Source of the DNA: Gp13-AA77 sp035946575
GTDB taxonomy: Bacteria; Acidobacteriota; Terriglobia; UBA7540
Direction of reading: 5' to 3'
Length of the DNA: 64,000 bases
NCBI GenBank assembly: GCA_035946575.1
Contig: DASYZG010000028.1
Span: 1-64,000, forward strand
The notes under the pieces were generated by a model. It made no database searches, was not told where the DNA came from, and saw only the letters and a program-made list of their open reading frames with translations. Within the stretch, counting starts at the first letter, position 1; each line of letters begins with the position of its first letter. Below are positions 26,224 to 35,016 of this stretch, piece by piece. The translations under genes were made by a program, and so were the position numbers.

Positions 26224-29200
26224 ATGACTCGATCTCGAAAGTGGCTGGTGGCAGTGCTGCTGAGCCTCGCGCTGCTGATGGCATGGGCCTCCGCTCAATT
26301 CGGGCAGCAGCGGGAAGGCCGGCTGATGCGATTCCCCGACATATCCCGCGATCAGATCGTGTTCAGCTACGGAGGTGATCTATGGCTGGTTTCGCGCCAA
26401 GGCGGAACGGCTCGGCGCATCACCACGGCTCCCGGCCTCGAGCTCTTTCCCAAGTTTTCGCCCGACGGGAGCAGGATCGCCTTCACCGGGCAGTACGACG
26501 GCAACTTCAACGTCTACGTGATGCCTGCTGAAGGCGGCGAACCGAAGCAATTGACATTTCATCCGGGTGGCGGACCCCTCAGCGAGCGTATGGGTATTCA
26601 CAACGAAGTGCTCACCTGGTTTCCCGACGGCAAGCGCATCGTATATCTGTCGCGACGCGATACCTACAACGGGTGGTTCGGGCGTCCTTTCGTGATTAGC
26701 GTGGACGGCGGATTGACCGAGCGCCTGCCCATCGACAAGGGCGGCCTGATGTCGTTCTCGCCCGACGGCGCGAGCATGGCCTACAACCGCATCTTCCGCA
26801 ATTTCCGCACCTGGAAGCGCTACACCGGCGGCATGGCCCAGGACATCTGGATCTACCATTTCAAGACGAACCAGATCGAGCAGATGCCGCACACGGAATG
26901 GACGGACACATCTCCGATGTGGCACGGCGACACCATCTATTTTGATTCCGATCGCGGCCGCGAGCATCGTCTGAATCTCTACAGCTACAGCCTGAAGACC
27001 ACGGAAATCCGGCAGCTTACGCACTTCACCGACTTCGACGTGCTCTGGCCAAGTCTCGGTCCGGATGCCCTCGTTTTCCAGAACGGCGGCTATCTCTACG
27101 TTTTCGATCTCAAAGCGGAGAAAGCCCAGAAGCTCGCGATCTATCTCCCTGGCGACGAGCCGCTGACGCGCAAGCATTGGGGAAACGTGGCCCGGTGGAT
27201 CACGGGATTCGACATTTCGCCGGACGGCAAGCGCGCATTGCTGAGTGCCCGCGGTGACGTCTTCACGGTACCCGCCAAGGAAGGCAGCATCCGGAATCTG
27301 ACGCACACGCCCAGCATCAAGGAGCGCGATGCAGCCTGGTCGCCTGATGGCCGCTGGGTCGCGTACATATCCGACCGGACGGGCGAGGACGAACTCTATA
27401 TCGCGCCGCAGGACGGGATGGCGCCGGAGACCGAGATCACGAGCGGCGGCACCATGTACCGCCTGGCGCCCACGTGGTCGCCCGACAGCACCAAGCTGCT
27501 CTACGCGGACAAGGACTGCAAGCTGTACTACGTAGATATCAAAGACAAGAAGCCGGTATTCATCGATCAGAACCGCTACGGTGATATGGCCGAGTACATC
27601 TGGTCCCCGGACAGCCGTTGGGTGGCGTATGGCAAGAACGCGGCCAACCGCAACGAGTGGCTGTCGTTCTACTCGCTCGATACCAGCAAGATCACCCCGG
27701 TCACCACGGACTTCTATAGCAGCCACAACCCGGCGTTCGATCCCGACGGCCGCTACTTTTATTTCCTGTCGGAGCGCGACTACAACGAAGTACTGGGCGT
27801 ATTCGACATGGAGTTCGCCAATCCCAAGGCCACACGCATTTATGCTGTGACCCTGCGCGCCAACGCTCCTTCGCCGTTTGCTCCTCAGAGCGACGAAGTG
27901 TCCGTCAAGCCCACCGAGGTTCCCACGCCGGTGCCGGGAACACCGCCCGGAGGCGGGTCGCAGACGCCGCCGGAAGCCAAACCGAACGGCGCATCGAAGC
28001 CCACACCCGTGGAAGCGAGGCAGGCGAAGCCCGCAACCGGAGGCGAGGAGAAAAGGAAGGAGCCCTTCCGCATCGATCTGGAGGGGGTTGACGATCGCTT
28101 GGTGTCGCTGCCGCTTCCTTATGGCAACTATGGCAGCCTGCTGGCCGCCTCGGATCGCGTGTTCTACGTGTCGCTGCCCGCCGCGGGGCTCTCCGGACCG
28201 CTTCCCGGTGAAGCGCCGGCCATTCATATCTTCGACCTCAAGGAACGCAAGGATCACGTCCTCGTGGAAGGCGCCACCAACTTCGCGTTGTCGTTCGACG
28301 GCTCGAAGCTGCTGTATTCGGCCCCGCCCGGCGGGGGAGGCCCCGGCGGTCCAGCGAGCACGTACGGAATCGTGGACGCAAAAGTTCCCGAGGGTGCCGC
28401 TCCCCACAAGGTCGGGGATGGCGCGCTGAATCTCGCTCACTTCGAGATGGAAATCGATCCGCCCGCCGAGTGGAAAGAAATTTTTAATGACGTCTGGCGG
28501 CAGGAGCGCGACTATTTCTTCGAGCGTTCGATGAATGGCGTCGATTGGGCAGCGCAGCGTGAGAAGTATGGACAACTGCTGCCCTATGTCGCCGATCGGT
28601 ACGATCTGACGTTCATCATGGGCGAGATGATCGGCGAACTCTCGAATTCGCACACCTACGTCGGCGGGGGCGATACTCCGGACTTGCATCCGGTGAATAT
28701 CGGGTTGTTGGGTGCAGACTTCGAAGCGGACGCCGCCCACGGCCTCTATCGTTTTAAGAAGATCTACCCGGGTGAGAACTGGGATCCCGGACTGCGATCG
28801 CCTCTGACGGAACCCGGGGTCGGCGTAAGAGAGGGTGATTACTTGCTGGCGGTGAACGGCCGTCCGCTGCGCATGCCGGAGAACCCGGACGAAGCGTTTA
28901 TCAACACTGCGAATGAAAACGTAACCCTCACCGTGAACAGCAAACCCACGGAAGACGGCGCGCGCGAGGTGGTGGTGAAGCCCTTGTCCGACGATTTCGG
29001 CCTGCACGAGCTCAACATGATCGACACCAATCGCCGCAAAGTGGACGAGGCCACCGGCGGACGAGTGGGTTATGTTTACCTCCCGGATATGGGCGGAGCG
29101 GGGCTAAACGAGTTTGTAAAGCAGTTCTTCCCGCAGATTCGTAAGGAAGGCATGATCTTCGACGTGCGTTATAACGGTGGCGGCTTCGTGGACCAGCTTA

Positions 29201-29676
29201 TTTTCGAGCGGCTGCGACGGGTGCTGGCGGCCATGGGGTCCGCGCGCAATTTCGAGAACAGCACGGTGCCCGATGTCGTGTTCTACGGCCACATGGTCTG
29301 CATCACAAACCACTACGCAGCGTCAGATGGCGATTTCTTCAGCTACTTCTTCAAGAAGTACAATCTGGGTCCGCTCATCGGCACGCGGACTTGGGGAGGC
29401 GTGCGCGGTATCCGGGGCGACATGCCGCTGATGGACGGCGGTTACATCACACGGCCCGAGTTCTCACTCTATGGCCTGGACAGCAAGTGGGTGATCGAGA
29501 ATCACGGCGTGGCGCCGGACATCGAGGTGGACAATCGTCCTGACCTGGTGATGGCCGGGCACGATCCCCAGCTCGAAAAGGCGATTGAAATTGTAATGAA
29601 GGAAATCCAGGAGCGTCCGAAGAAACTGCCGCCGCGTCCGCCCGATCTTCCGGCGTATCCGACGGGTCCGGGGTAG
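26224..29676 (+). CDS. Tricorn-type S41 protease
   Basis: A 1150-residue exported protease. A signal peptide (WLVAVLLSLALLMAWASA) is followed by two beta-propeller regions (LWLVSRQGGTARRITT; WSPDGRWVAYISDR), a Pro-rich linker near residues 560-620 (VPTPVPGTPPGGG), a tricorn C1 core, a PDZ-like segment and the S41 catalytic domain. Catalytic candidates are His in LSNSHTYVGG, the Ser-Asp pair in HYAASDGDFF, and Glu in VIENHGV, as in Thermoplasma tricorn. The product degrades peptides left by other proteases; bacterial versions are usually periplasmic. GGAGAAGGGG precedes the ATG at 26224; the upstream GTG at 26191 is less likely. The long Pro-rich linker is longer than I would expect. Confidence 0.9.
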   Translation: MTRSRKWLVAVLLSLALLMAWASAQFGQQREGRLMRFPDISRDQIVFSYGGDLWLVSRQGGTARRITTAPGLELFPKFSPDGSRIAFTGQYDGNFNVYVMPAEGGEPKQLTFHPGGGPLSERMGIHNEVLTWFPDGKRIVYLSRRDTYNGWFGRPFVISVDGGLTERLPIDKGGLMSFSPDGASMAYNRIFRNFRTWKRYTGGMAQDIWIYHFKTNQIEQMPHTEWTDTSPMWHGDTIYFDSDRGREHRLNLYSYSLKTTEIRQLTHFTDFDVLWPSLGPDALVFQNGGYLYVFDLKAEKAQKLAIYLPGDEPLTRKHWGNVARWITGFDISPDGKRALLSARGDVFTVPAKEGSIRNLTHTPSIKERDAAWSPDGRWVAYISDRTGEDELYIAPQDGMAPETEITSGGTMYRLAPTWSPDSTKLLYADKDCKLYYVDIKDKKPVFIDQNRYGDMAEYIWSPDSRWVAYGKNAANRNEWLSFYSLDTSKITPVTTDFYSSHNPAFDPDGRYFYFLSERDYNEVLGVFDMEFANPKATRIYAVTLRANAPSPFAPQSDEVSVKPTEVPTPVPGTPPGGGSQTPPEAKPNGASKPTPVEARQAKPATGGEEKRKEPFRIDLEGVDDRLVSLPLPYGNYGSLLAASDRVFYVSLPAAGLSGPLPGEAPAIHIFDLKERKDHVLVEGATNFALSFDGSKLLYSAPPGGGGPGGPASTYGIVDAKVPEGAAPHKVGDGALNLAHFEMEIDPPAEWKEIFNDVWRQERDYFFERSMNGVDWAAQREKYGQLLPYVADRYDLTFIMGEMIGELSNSHTYVGGGDTPDLHPVNIGLLGADFEADAAHGLYRFKKIYPGENWDPGLRSPLTEPGVGVREGDYLLAVNGRPLRMPENPDEAFINTANENVTLTVNSKPTEDGAREVVVKPLSDDFGLHELNMIDTNRRKVDEATGGRVGYVYLPDMGGAGLNEFVKQFFPQIRKEGMIFDVRYNGGGFVDQLIFERLRRVLAAMGSARNFENSTVPDVVFYGHMVCITNHYAASDGDFFSYFFKKYNLGPLIGTRTWGGVRGIRGDMPLMDGGYITRPEFSLYGLDSKWVIENHGVAPDIEVDNRPDLVMAGHDPQLEKAIEIVMKEIQERPKKLPPRPPDLPAYPTGPG

Positions 29677-29802
29677 GTTCGGTAGTCGATCATCCATTGA
29701 CAGTTGCTCGTGGGCAGCAAGCGGGCACCAGTAGTTGGCGCTCTGTGATCAGAACCGGCAGGGCGAGCCGGCAAGCGGCGGCAACTGAGAACCAGGAGGT
29801 CT

Positions 29803-30252
29803 ATGGAACTGTTTCATCTCGCCGACGCTGCGCGGGCGCTGGGTATCAGCTACCCCACCCTGAAGCAATGGATTTATCGCGGGAAGATCCGCTCGCTGAA
29901 GACTGCCGGCGGACACCACCGCATCCCGCGCACGGAAGTGGATCGGGTGCTCTTTGCCGCAGGCGCGGACACGGAGAAGCGGTCCAGGCCGCGCGCACGC
30001 GCCGGCTCCGCGGCCTCGCTTTCAGGGCTCGAACACCTGATCAGCGGCCGCAACCAGCTTGTGGGGAAGATCGTTGCTCTCGAGGTGGTTGGACTGCTCG
30101 CCAGGATTGCGCTCGACATCGGGGGCCAACAGGTAACTGCCATCATCACCCGGGACGCCTGCCGCGACCTGAATCTGAAGGTCGGCGACACAGCGGCCGC
30201 CTTGATCAAAGCGACCGAGGTCATGATCCTGCGGCCGGTGCCCTCCAAGTAA
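29803..30252 (+). CDS. MerR/excisionase-type HTH regulator with Mop (TOBE) domain
   Basis: A 149-residue DNA-binding protein. Residues 3-50 are a winged helix-turn-helix of MerR/Xis type (LADAARALGISYPTLKQWIY, then AGGHHRIPRTEV). A basic linker (KRSRPRARAG) leads to a Mop/TOBE domain at about 78-145 (RNQLVGKIVALEVVGLLARI; LNLKVGDTAAALIKATEVMI), a fold that binds molybdate or tungstate in ModE and molbindins. This suggests a small oxyanion-responsive regulator, built differently from ModE, whose HTH is LysR-like. No mod transport or molybdenum-enzyme gene is nearby. AGGAGGTCT precedes the ATG. Ligand binding is inferred from the fold only. Confidence 0.82.
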   Translation: MELFHLADAARALGISYPTLKQWIYRGKIRSLKTAGGHHRIPRTEVDRVLFAAGADTEKRSRPRARAGSAASLSGLEHLISGRNQLVGKIVALEVVGLLARIALDIGGQQVTAIITRDACRDLNLKVGDTAAALIKATEVMILRPVPSK

Positions 30253-30255
30253 GCG

Positions 30256-31378
30256 CTACCGGTGCAGGAAGTAATCGACCGATTGTACGAACAGGTCAGG
30301 CTGGTCGACGAAGGTCATGTGACCGCTCTTCGGCAGGATCACCAGTTTTGAGCCCGCAATTTTCTTGTGCATTTCCTGAGAAAGCGATGGATCGCATTCA
30401 TCATGCTCACCCGCCATGATCACTGTGGGTGTCTTGATGGTGTGCAATCGATCCACGTACTCCACGGATTTCAGATTCCCGTCGATCATGAACTCGCCGT
30501 CAGAGCCCCACATTCCGCGGTAAAGGTCCTAGCAGGCTGCTGAAAAGCGTGTAGCGGCGGCTTCAGGCTGCCACGCGTGTATTGAGAGAGTTGGACTTAT
30601 GGCGAGGTAAACTCGCCGCTACGCTCCTCAAAACGTGTTTGTCAGCAGCCTGCTAGCTAGGAGATCACTCCGGATGCGATGGGATCGTAGTTGGGATCGG
30701 GGCGATTCTGGTAAAGGTAGGGAAAGTAGCCTTCGCCCCATGCCGCCATCACGTAGTCGTTCGGATAGCGATTCCTTTCGTACTCGTGGCCGTGGCCGAA
30801 GAGGCCCGCCTGCTCCTGGCTGTCGATGTGCTCAGCGAAGTTCCGGAGCCAGCCTGTCCATCGTTCGCGCAAACACCTCGATCATCTGCCGCGTGCTGGG
30901 GAAAGTACTGCAGAGGATCAGATGCGTCAGGTTACGCTGATACTTCAGCGCGTAAGCCTGGGCCAGCACTCCGCCGAACGAATGGCCGAGCAGCGTCATG
31001 CGGCCGAGTTTCAGGTCCTGGCGCATATCTTCCACGTCCTCGACCATGTTCTCCACGGTGCCCGGAGCCACGCTCGTCAATGAAGATTAATCGGTTGTGG
31101 CGCGCGAGTGGCAGGAGGTACGGCAGGAAGTACGGCAGGAAGTAATCGTGGGAAGCGCCGGGTCCGCCATGGACGATCAGGAGCGGCGCGCCATGCCCGA
31201 CGGATGTGTAGTAGACCATGACTCCATGCGCGTCGACGAAGCCCTCCGCGATCGGATAGACCGCGGCAGTTGCAGGCTTAGCGCCACCCTTTGCACGGGT
31301 CGTCGGGTTCCCTTGCGCGATCCCGGAAAGAGGGGTCAACGACCCGATTAGCATGACGATCGGCTTGATAGCAGGCAC
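30256..31378 (-). pseudogene. Prolyl-aminopeptidase-like alpha/beta hydrolase, broken by MITE and frameshifts
   Basis: Four minus-strand pieces together make one S33-family alpha/beta hydrolase. The N-terminal piece has a signal-like start and the motifs HGGPGASHDY and FIDERGSG. The next frame has TVENMVEDVEDMRQ and the nucleophile elbow GHSFGG. The third frame runs RNFAEHIDSQEQAG to DPIASGVIS. The last has MWGSDGEFMIDG and the catalytic Asp/His parts AGEHDE and KSGHMTF. Frame changes lie near 31075 and 30840, and MITE copy 2 (30530-30655) separates the last two pieces, which are in the same frame either side of it. A 12-bp direct duplication near 31120-31145 duplicates the peptide YFLP. Such enzymes release N-terminal proline from peptides. 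The gene is almost certainly inactive. Confidence 0.85.
30530..30655. mobile_element. MITE-like element, copy 2 (inside a hydrolase gene)
   Basis: A 126-bp element bounded by TAGCAGGCTGCTGA and TCAGCAGCCTGCTA, in inverted orientation relative to copies 1 and 3. It has no coding capacity. CTAG occurs at both ends, consistent with a 4-bp target of IS5-type elements; the transposase family is inferred. Confidence 0.87.
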
Positions 31379-31767
31379 GAGCGCAGGACAGCGCGGGGCT
31401 TACCAATATCGAGTTGAACATCGTATTCTCCTGTTGAAAGTCGCTCGCGCCTTAGGCAGGGCCGCGGCGGAACGTGAATTACGATGACGAACTTCGTCAC
31501 TCGAGTCGCGTTGCAGGTCGATATGTCTTGGCAACCGCCTGCTGTTTCTGATAATCCTAGTTATCTGGGTCTGCACATCGGACTGATCGATGGCGCGGAC
31601 TGACCGGACGCTCCGAACAGATCAGCCAAGATTTTCCCGGGCCTCGCGGTTGATTTCCAACCTGATCCAAGGTCCCCCGAACGATCGGTGACGTAAACCG
31701 CGCAAGCGGTCCGGTCCCAGGCACGCGGCCCCGCGGCCATAATCTCGCGTCTCAAGGATGAATCCTC
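31379..31767. other. Intergenic region upstream of the Gld-like operon
   Basis: About 390 bases with no supported gene. It should contain the promoter of the ABC operon starting at 31768. I see no clear -35/-10 pair or strong hairpin. Confidence 0.35.
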
Positions 31768-32760
31768 ATGATTGAAGTGGAGCGATTGACGAAGCGCTAC
31801 GGTCCCACTCGCGCCGTGACCGATGTCAGTTTCCGCGTTGAAAAGGGCGAAGTGCTCGGCTTTCTGGGCCCCAACGGCGCCGGCAAGACCACCACGATGC
31901 GGGTGATCACCGGATACCTGCCGCCCACCGAAGGGACGGTGCGCGTGGCGGGATTCGACGTCGCGGACCAACCCATCGAAGCCAAGCGTCACACCGGTTA
32001 TCTTCCCGAAACGCCGCCCGTCTACCCGGATATGGTCGTCTCGGAATACCTGGGATTCGTTGGGCGCATCAAGGGCGTGCCACGTGCCGAGTTGAAGAAT
32101 CGGATCAACGAGGTCAGTGAGAAATGTGCCATCACCGACGTGCGCAACAAGCAGATCGGGCATCTCTCCAAGGGGTACCGGCAGCGCGTGGGCCTCGCTC
32201 AGGCCATGATTCACAATCCGGATGTCCTGGTGCTCGATGAGCCCACCGCCGGACTCGATCCGAACCAGATCATCGAAACACGCAAACTGATCAGGGGCTT
32301 GTCGGGCCAGCACACCGTCGTGCTGAGTACTCACATCCTGCCCGAGGTCTCGAAGACCTGCGAACGCGTGGTCGTGATCAGCGGTGGCAAGGTGGTGGCC
32401 GTCGGCAAGCCGGACGAACTCACGCGCCGCCTGCAGGGGTTCGAAACCGTCATGGTGACGGCCGAGGGCCCGGCGACCGAAATCAAGGAACGGCTGGAGC
32501 GGGTCGCGGGTGTGAACCTCGTTGAGCAGCACGAAGCTGCTGAGGGCCCGGCCTCATTTGAGATCCACGCCGCCAAAGAACAGGACGTGCGTGCCGAACT
32601 GGCGCGGGCCGTGGTGGAATCAAACTGGAAACTGATCGAGCTCCGCAGCAGTGGCATGAGCCTGGAAGACATCTTCCTGAAGCTCACCACGGAAGACTTG
32701 ACCGAAGAGAAATCAGAAGCCGGAAGTCAGAAGTCAGGACAAGGCGCAAGCCAGAGTTGA
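31768..32760 (+). CDS. ABC transporter ATP-binding protein (GldA-like)
   Basis: A 330-residue ABC ATPase. Walker A is FLGPNGAGKTTTM, the signature is LSKGYRQRVGLAQAM, Walker B is VLVLDEPTAGLD, and the switch His is in VVLSTHILPEV. A C-terminal regulatory tail follows. It is the first gene of a four-gene unit with an ABC-2 permease, a GldG-like protein and a DUF4340 protein. This arrangement is known from Gld/auxiliary ABC exporters. AAGGATGAATCCTC precedes the ATG. The last 15 or so residues (SEAGSQKSGQ) are encoded by a GAAGTC simple-sequence repeat, so the ancestral C-terminus was probably shorter. Confidence 0.92.
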   Translation: MIEVERLTKRYGPTRAVTDVSFRVEKGEVLGFLGPNGAGKTTTMRVITGYLPPTEGTVRVAGFDVADQPIEAKRHTGYLPETPPVYPDMVVSEYLGFVGRIKGVPRAELKNRINEVSEKCAITDVRNKQIGHLSKGYRQRVGLAQAMIHNPDVLVLDEPTAGLDPNQIIETRKLIRGLSGQHTVVLSTHILPEVSKTCERVVVISGGKVVAVGKPDELTRRLQGFETVMVTAEGPATEIKERLERVAGVNLVEQHEAAEGPASFEIHAAKEQDVRAELARAVVESNWKLIELRSSGMSLEDIFLKLTTEDLTEEKSEAGSQKSGQGASQS

Positions 32761-32845
32761 CCTCGCAAAATCGGGCCCGGGACCAGCCGATGATGAATCC
32801 CGTCGAGGATTCGAAGTTTCTGTCTTCTGACTCCTGACTTCCGAC
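32711..32845. repeat. GAAGTCAG inverted simple-sequence repeats
   Basis: GGAAGTCAGAAGTCAGGA (32722-32739) is followed about 90 bases later by its inverted form, TCTTCTGACTCCTGACTT (32823-32840). The arms can form a long imperfect hairpin between the ATPase and permease genes. The left arm is read as the end of the ATPase. Confidence 0.7.
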
Positions 32846-32863
32846 TCTTACTTTGAGGTGCAC

Positions 32864-33640
32864 ATGAGAAATATCATGGCTATAGCCGGGAAGGAACTGC
32901 GCGCGTATTTTCACTCGCCCATTGCCTATCTGGTGCTCGCCATTTACTCGATTCTCTGCGGGTTCTTCTTTTACAGCATCACCGCCACTTTCGTCGTCGA
33001 GTCCTTCCGGATGCAGATGGGTGGGGGCGGCATGCCCCCGATCAATCTGAACGAAATGATCATCCGGCAGCTCTTCGAGGGCATTCTCACCGTCATCATG
33101 GCGCTCTTCCTGCTTCCGGTGGTCACGATGCGTCTCTATCCGGAGGAGAAACGGACCGGCACCATGGAGCTGCTGCTCACGTCGCCCGTCACCGACCTCC
33201 AGATCATTTTCGGCAAGTTCCTGGGCGCGTCGGCTCTCTACCTGATCATCGTGCTGCTGACGTTTCTCGACGTCGGCCTGCTGTTCCTGTACGGCAATCC
33301 CGAGCCCAAGCCGCTAATCGCCAATGCGATCGGTTACATCCTGTTTGGCGGGGCGTTGCTCTCCCTCGGCATGTGGGTGTCGTCGTTTACGAAGAACCAG
33401 ATCATCGCGGCGGTGGTGGCGGCGGCGCTCTTCCTGGTCCTTTACGTTCTTGATTGGGTCTCGGCTTTTTCGTCGACGACATGGGGCAAGGTAGCATCGT
33501 ATCTCGCGCTGCCCACTCACTTCGACAATTTCACCAAGGGAGTGATCGATTCGAGCGACCTGATCTACTTTTTGTCCGTCATTGTGGTTGGAATCTTCCT
33601 CACCGCGCGTTCGGTTGAGGCCATGAAGGGGAGGCCGTAA
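32864..33640 (+). CDS. ABC-2 type permease (GldF-like)
   Basis: A 258-residue integral membrane protein with about six helices (AYLVLAIYSILCGFFFY, LTVIMALFLLPVVTM, YLIIVLLTFLDVGLLFLY, IIAAVVAAALFLVLYVL, among others). The conserved segment after the second helix, RLYPEEKRTGTMELLLTSP, is the ABC-2 coupling motif. It pairs with the ATPase at 31768. The next gene begins within its stop codon (TAATG), implying coupled translation. I chose the ATG at 32864 with GAGGTG just upstream rather than the GTG six bases earlier. Confidence 0.9.
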   Translation: MRNIMAIAGKELRAYFHSPIAYLVLAIYSILCGFFFYSITATFVVESFRMQMGGGGMPPINLNEMIIRQLFEGILTVIMALFLLPVVTMRLYPEEKRTGTMELLLTSPVTDLQIIFGKFLGASALYLIIVLLTFLDVGLLFLYGNPEPKPLIANAIGYILFGGALLSLGMWVSSFTKNQIIAAVVAAALFLVLYVLDWVSAFSSTTWGKVASYLALPTHFDNFTKGVIDSSDLIYFLSVIVVGIFLTARSVEAMKGRP

Positions 33641-35016
33641 TGGAGGAGAAGCAAAAGACCCCGAGCGCCACTGCGCAGCGAATCGTGCGCGGAACCAACT
33701 TGGTGGTGTACACGGTCATCGGGATCGCCATCATCGTCCTCATCAACTGGTTCGGCACCCAGCATGTGAAGCGCTGGGACCTCACCAAGAGCCGGAGTTT
33801 CAGCCTATCACCCCAGACGGTCAAGTTGCTGAAGGGCCTCACCCAGGACGTGACCATCTACGTCTTCGATCAAAACCAGCGCTTTCAATCCGAGGGCGAC
33901 ATCCTGAATCTCTACCCCGAGGCCTCCCACCGGGTCAGCGTCCGGTATGTCGATCCCAACCGCGACCCGGCACTGGCCCACCAGTTCGGGGTACGCACCC
34001 TCGGTACCATCGTCGTCGCCGCCGGGGAGAAGCATTTCGAAGCTCAGAGCAACGACGAGCAGGGAGTGACCAACGCGCTGGTCCGTGTCCTGAAGGGCCA
34101 GAGTGTGATTTACTTCATTCAGGGCCATGGCGAGCACGATCCGTCCGGAACGGAATCCGACGGCTATTCCGACCTGAAGAAAGCGCTGGAAAACGAAAAC
34201 GACAAGGTTGAGACGGTAACCCTGCTCCAAACGATGCAGATTCCCTCTGACGCCACGGCGATCGTGATCGCCGGCCCCCAGCACGACTACCTGCCGCAGG
34301 AGGTCGATGTCCTTCAGAAGTATCTCGCGAACGGCGGGCGCGTGCTGCTGTTCCTCGATCCCGGTTTGGAACTCCCGAATCTGGCGAAGCTCACCAGCGA
34401 CTACAATTTCAGCGTTCAGAATGATCTGGTCATCGACCAGAATCCGATCGCCCAGATCTTCGGCACCAGGCCTGAGATGCCGCTGATCACCAAGTACGGC
34501 AGCAGCCCGATCACCGAGCCGCTGCGGAACACGGCCACCCTGTTTCCGCTCACCCGCTCCTTTAAGGTCGATACGAATTACAAGGCGGGCCTGACCGTGG
34601 ATTCGCTCTGCACCACCAGCCCCGATAGTTTCGGGGTGGCGAACTTCAAGCCGAGCATGCACGAGATCCGCTACCGCGCTGGCACCGACGTCAAGGGCCC
34701 TTTGACCGTCGCCGTGGCAGCCAATATGAGCTCGTCCACGGAGGGCAAAACGGATGCGCGCCTGGTGGCGTTTGGCAGCTCCCGGCTGGCATCGAACAGC
34801 ATTCTGAATTTCCAGGGCAACCGCGATCTGGTGCTCAATGCCGTCGACTGGCTGACGGCGAACGAAAGCATGATGTCGATACGCCCCAAGCCGGCCGCGT
34901 CGCAGCACCTTGACCTGACCGCGCGGCAGATGAATGCCGTCCTGCTGCGCCTGATCGCGGTCCCGGTGGTGATCATCGGCGCTGGCATCCTGGTATGGTG
35001 GGGGCGGCGGCAATGA
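33640..35016 (+). CDS. GldG-like ABC auxiliary protein
   Basis: A 458-residue membrane-anchored protein with a helix at each end (VVYTVIGIAIIVLINWFG; LIAVPVVIIGAGILVWW). The intervening extracytoplasmic region is of GldG/IFT52-like type: RWDLTKSRSFSLSPQTVKLL and YFIQGHGEHDPSG, with VLLFLDPGLELP. Such proteins form the third component of Gld-type ABC exporters, probably binding substrate outside the membrane. It overlaps the permease by one base upstream and the DUF4340 gene by four bases downstream. Confidence 0.88.
   Translation: MEEKQKTPSATAQRIVRGTNLVVYTVIGIAIIVLINWFGTQHVKRWDLTKSRSFSLSPQTVKLLKGLTQDVTIYVFDQNQRFQSEGDILNLYPEASHRVSVRYVDPNRDPALAHQFGVRTLGTIVVAAGEKHFEAQSNDEQGVTNALVRVLKGQSVIYFIQGHGEHDPSGTESDGYSDLKKALENENDKVETVTLLQTMQIPSDATAIVIAGPQHDYLPQEVDVLQKYLANGGRVLLFLDPGLELPNLAKLTSDYNFSVQNDLVIDQNPIAQIFGTRPEMPLITKYGSSPITEPLRNTATLFPLTRSFKVDTNYKAGLTVDSLCTTSPDSFGVANFKPSMHEIRYRAGTDVKGPLTVAVAANMSSSTEGKTDARLVAFGSSRLASNSILNFQGNRDLVLNAVDWLTANESMMSIRPKPAASQHLDLTARQMNAVLLRLIAVPVVIIGAGILVWWGRRQ

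Noticed and set aside
26380..29007. Long minus-strand open frame opposite the tricorn protease gene
   Set aside because: Antisense to a gene with clear catalytic motifs; biased Arg/Val/His composition and no SD. The same applies to antisense frames at 13074-14810, 47634-49421 and 51531-53699.
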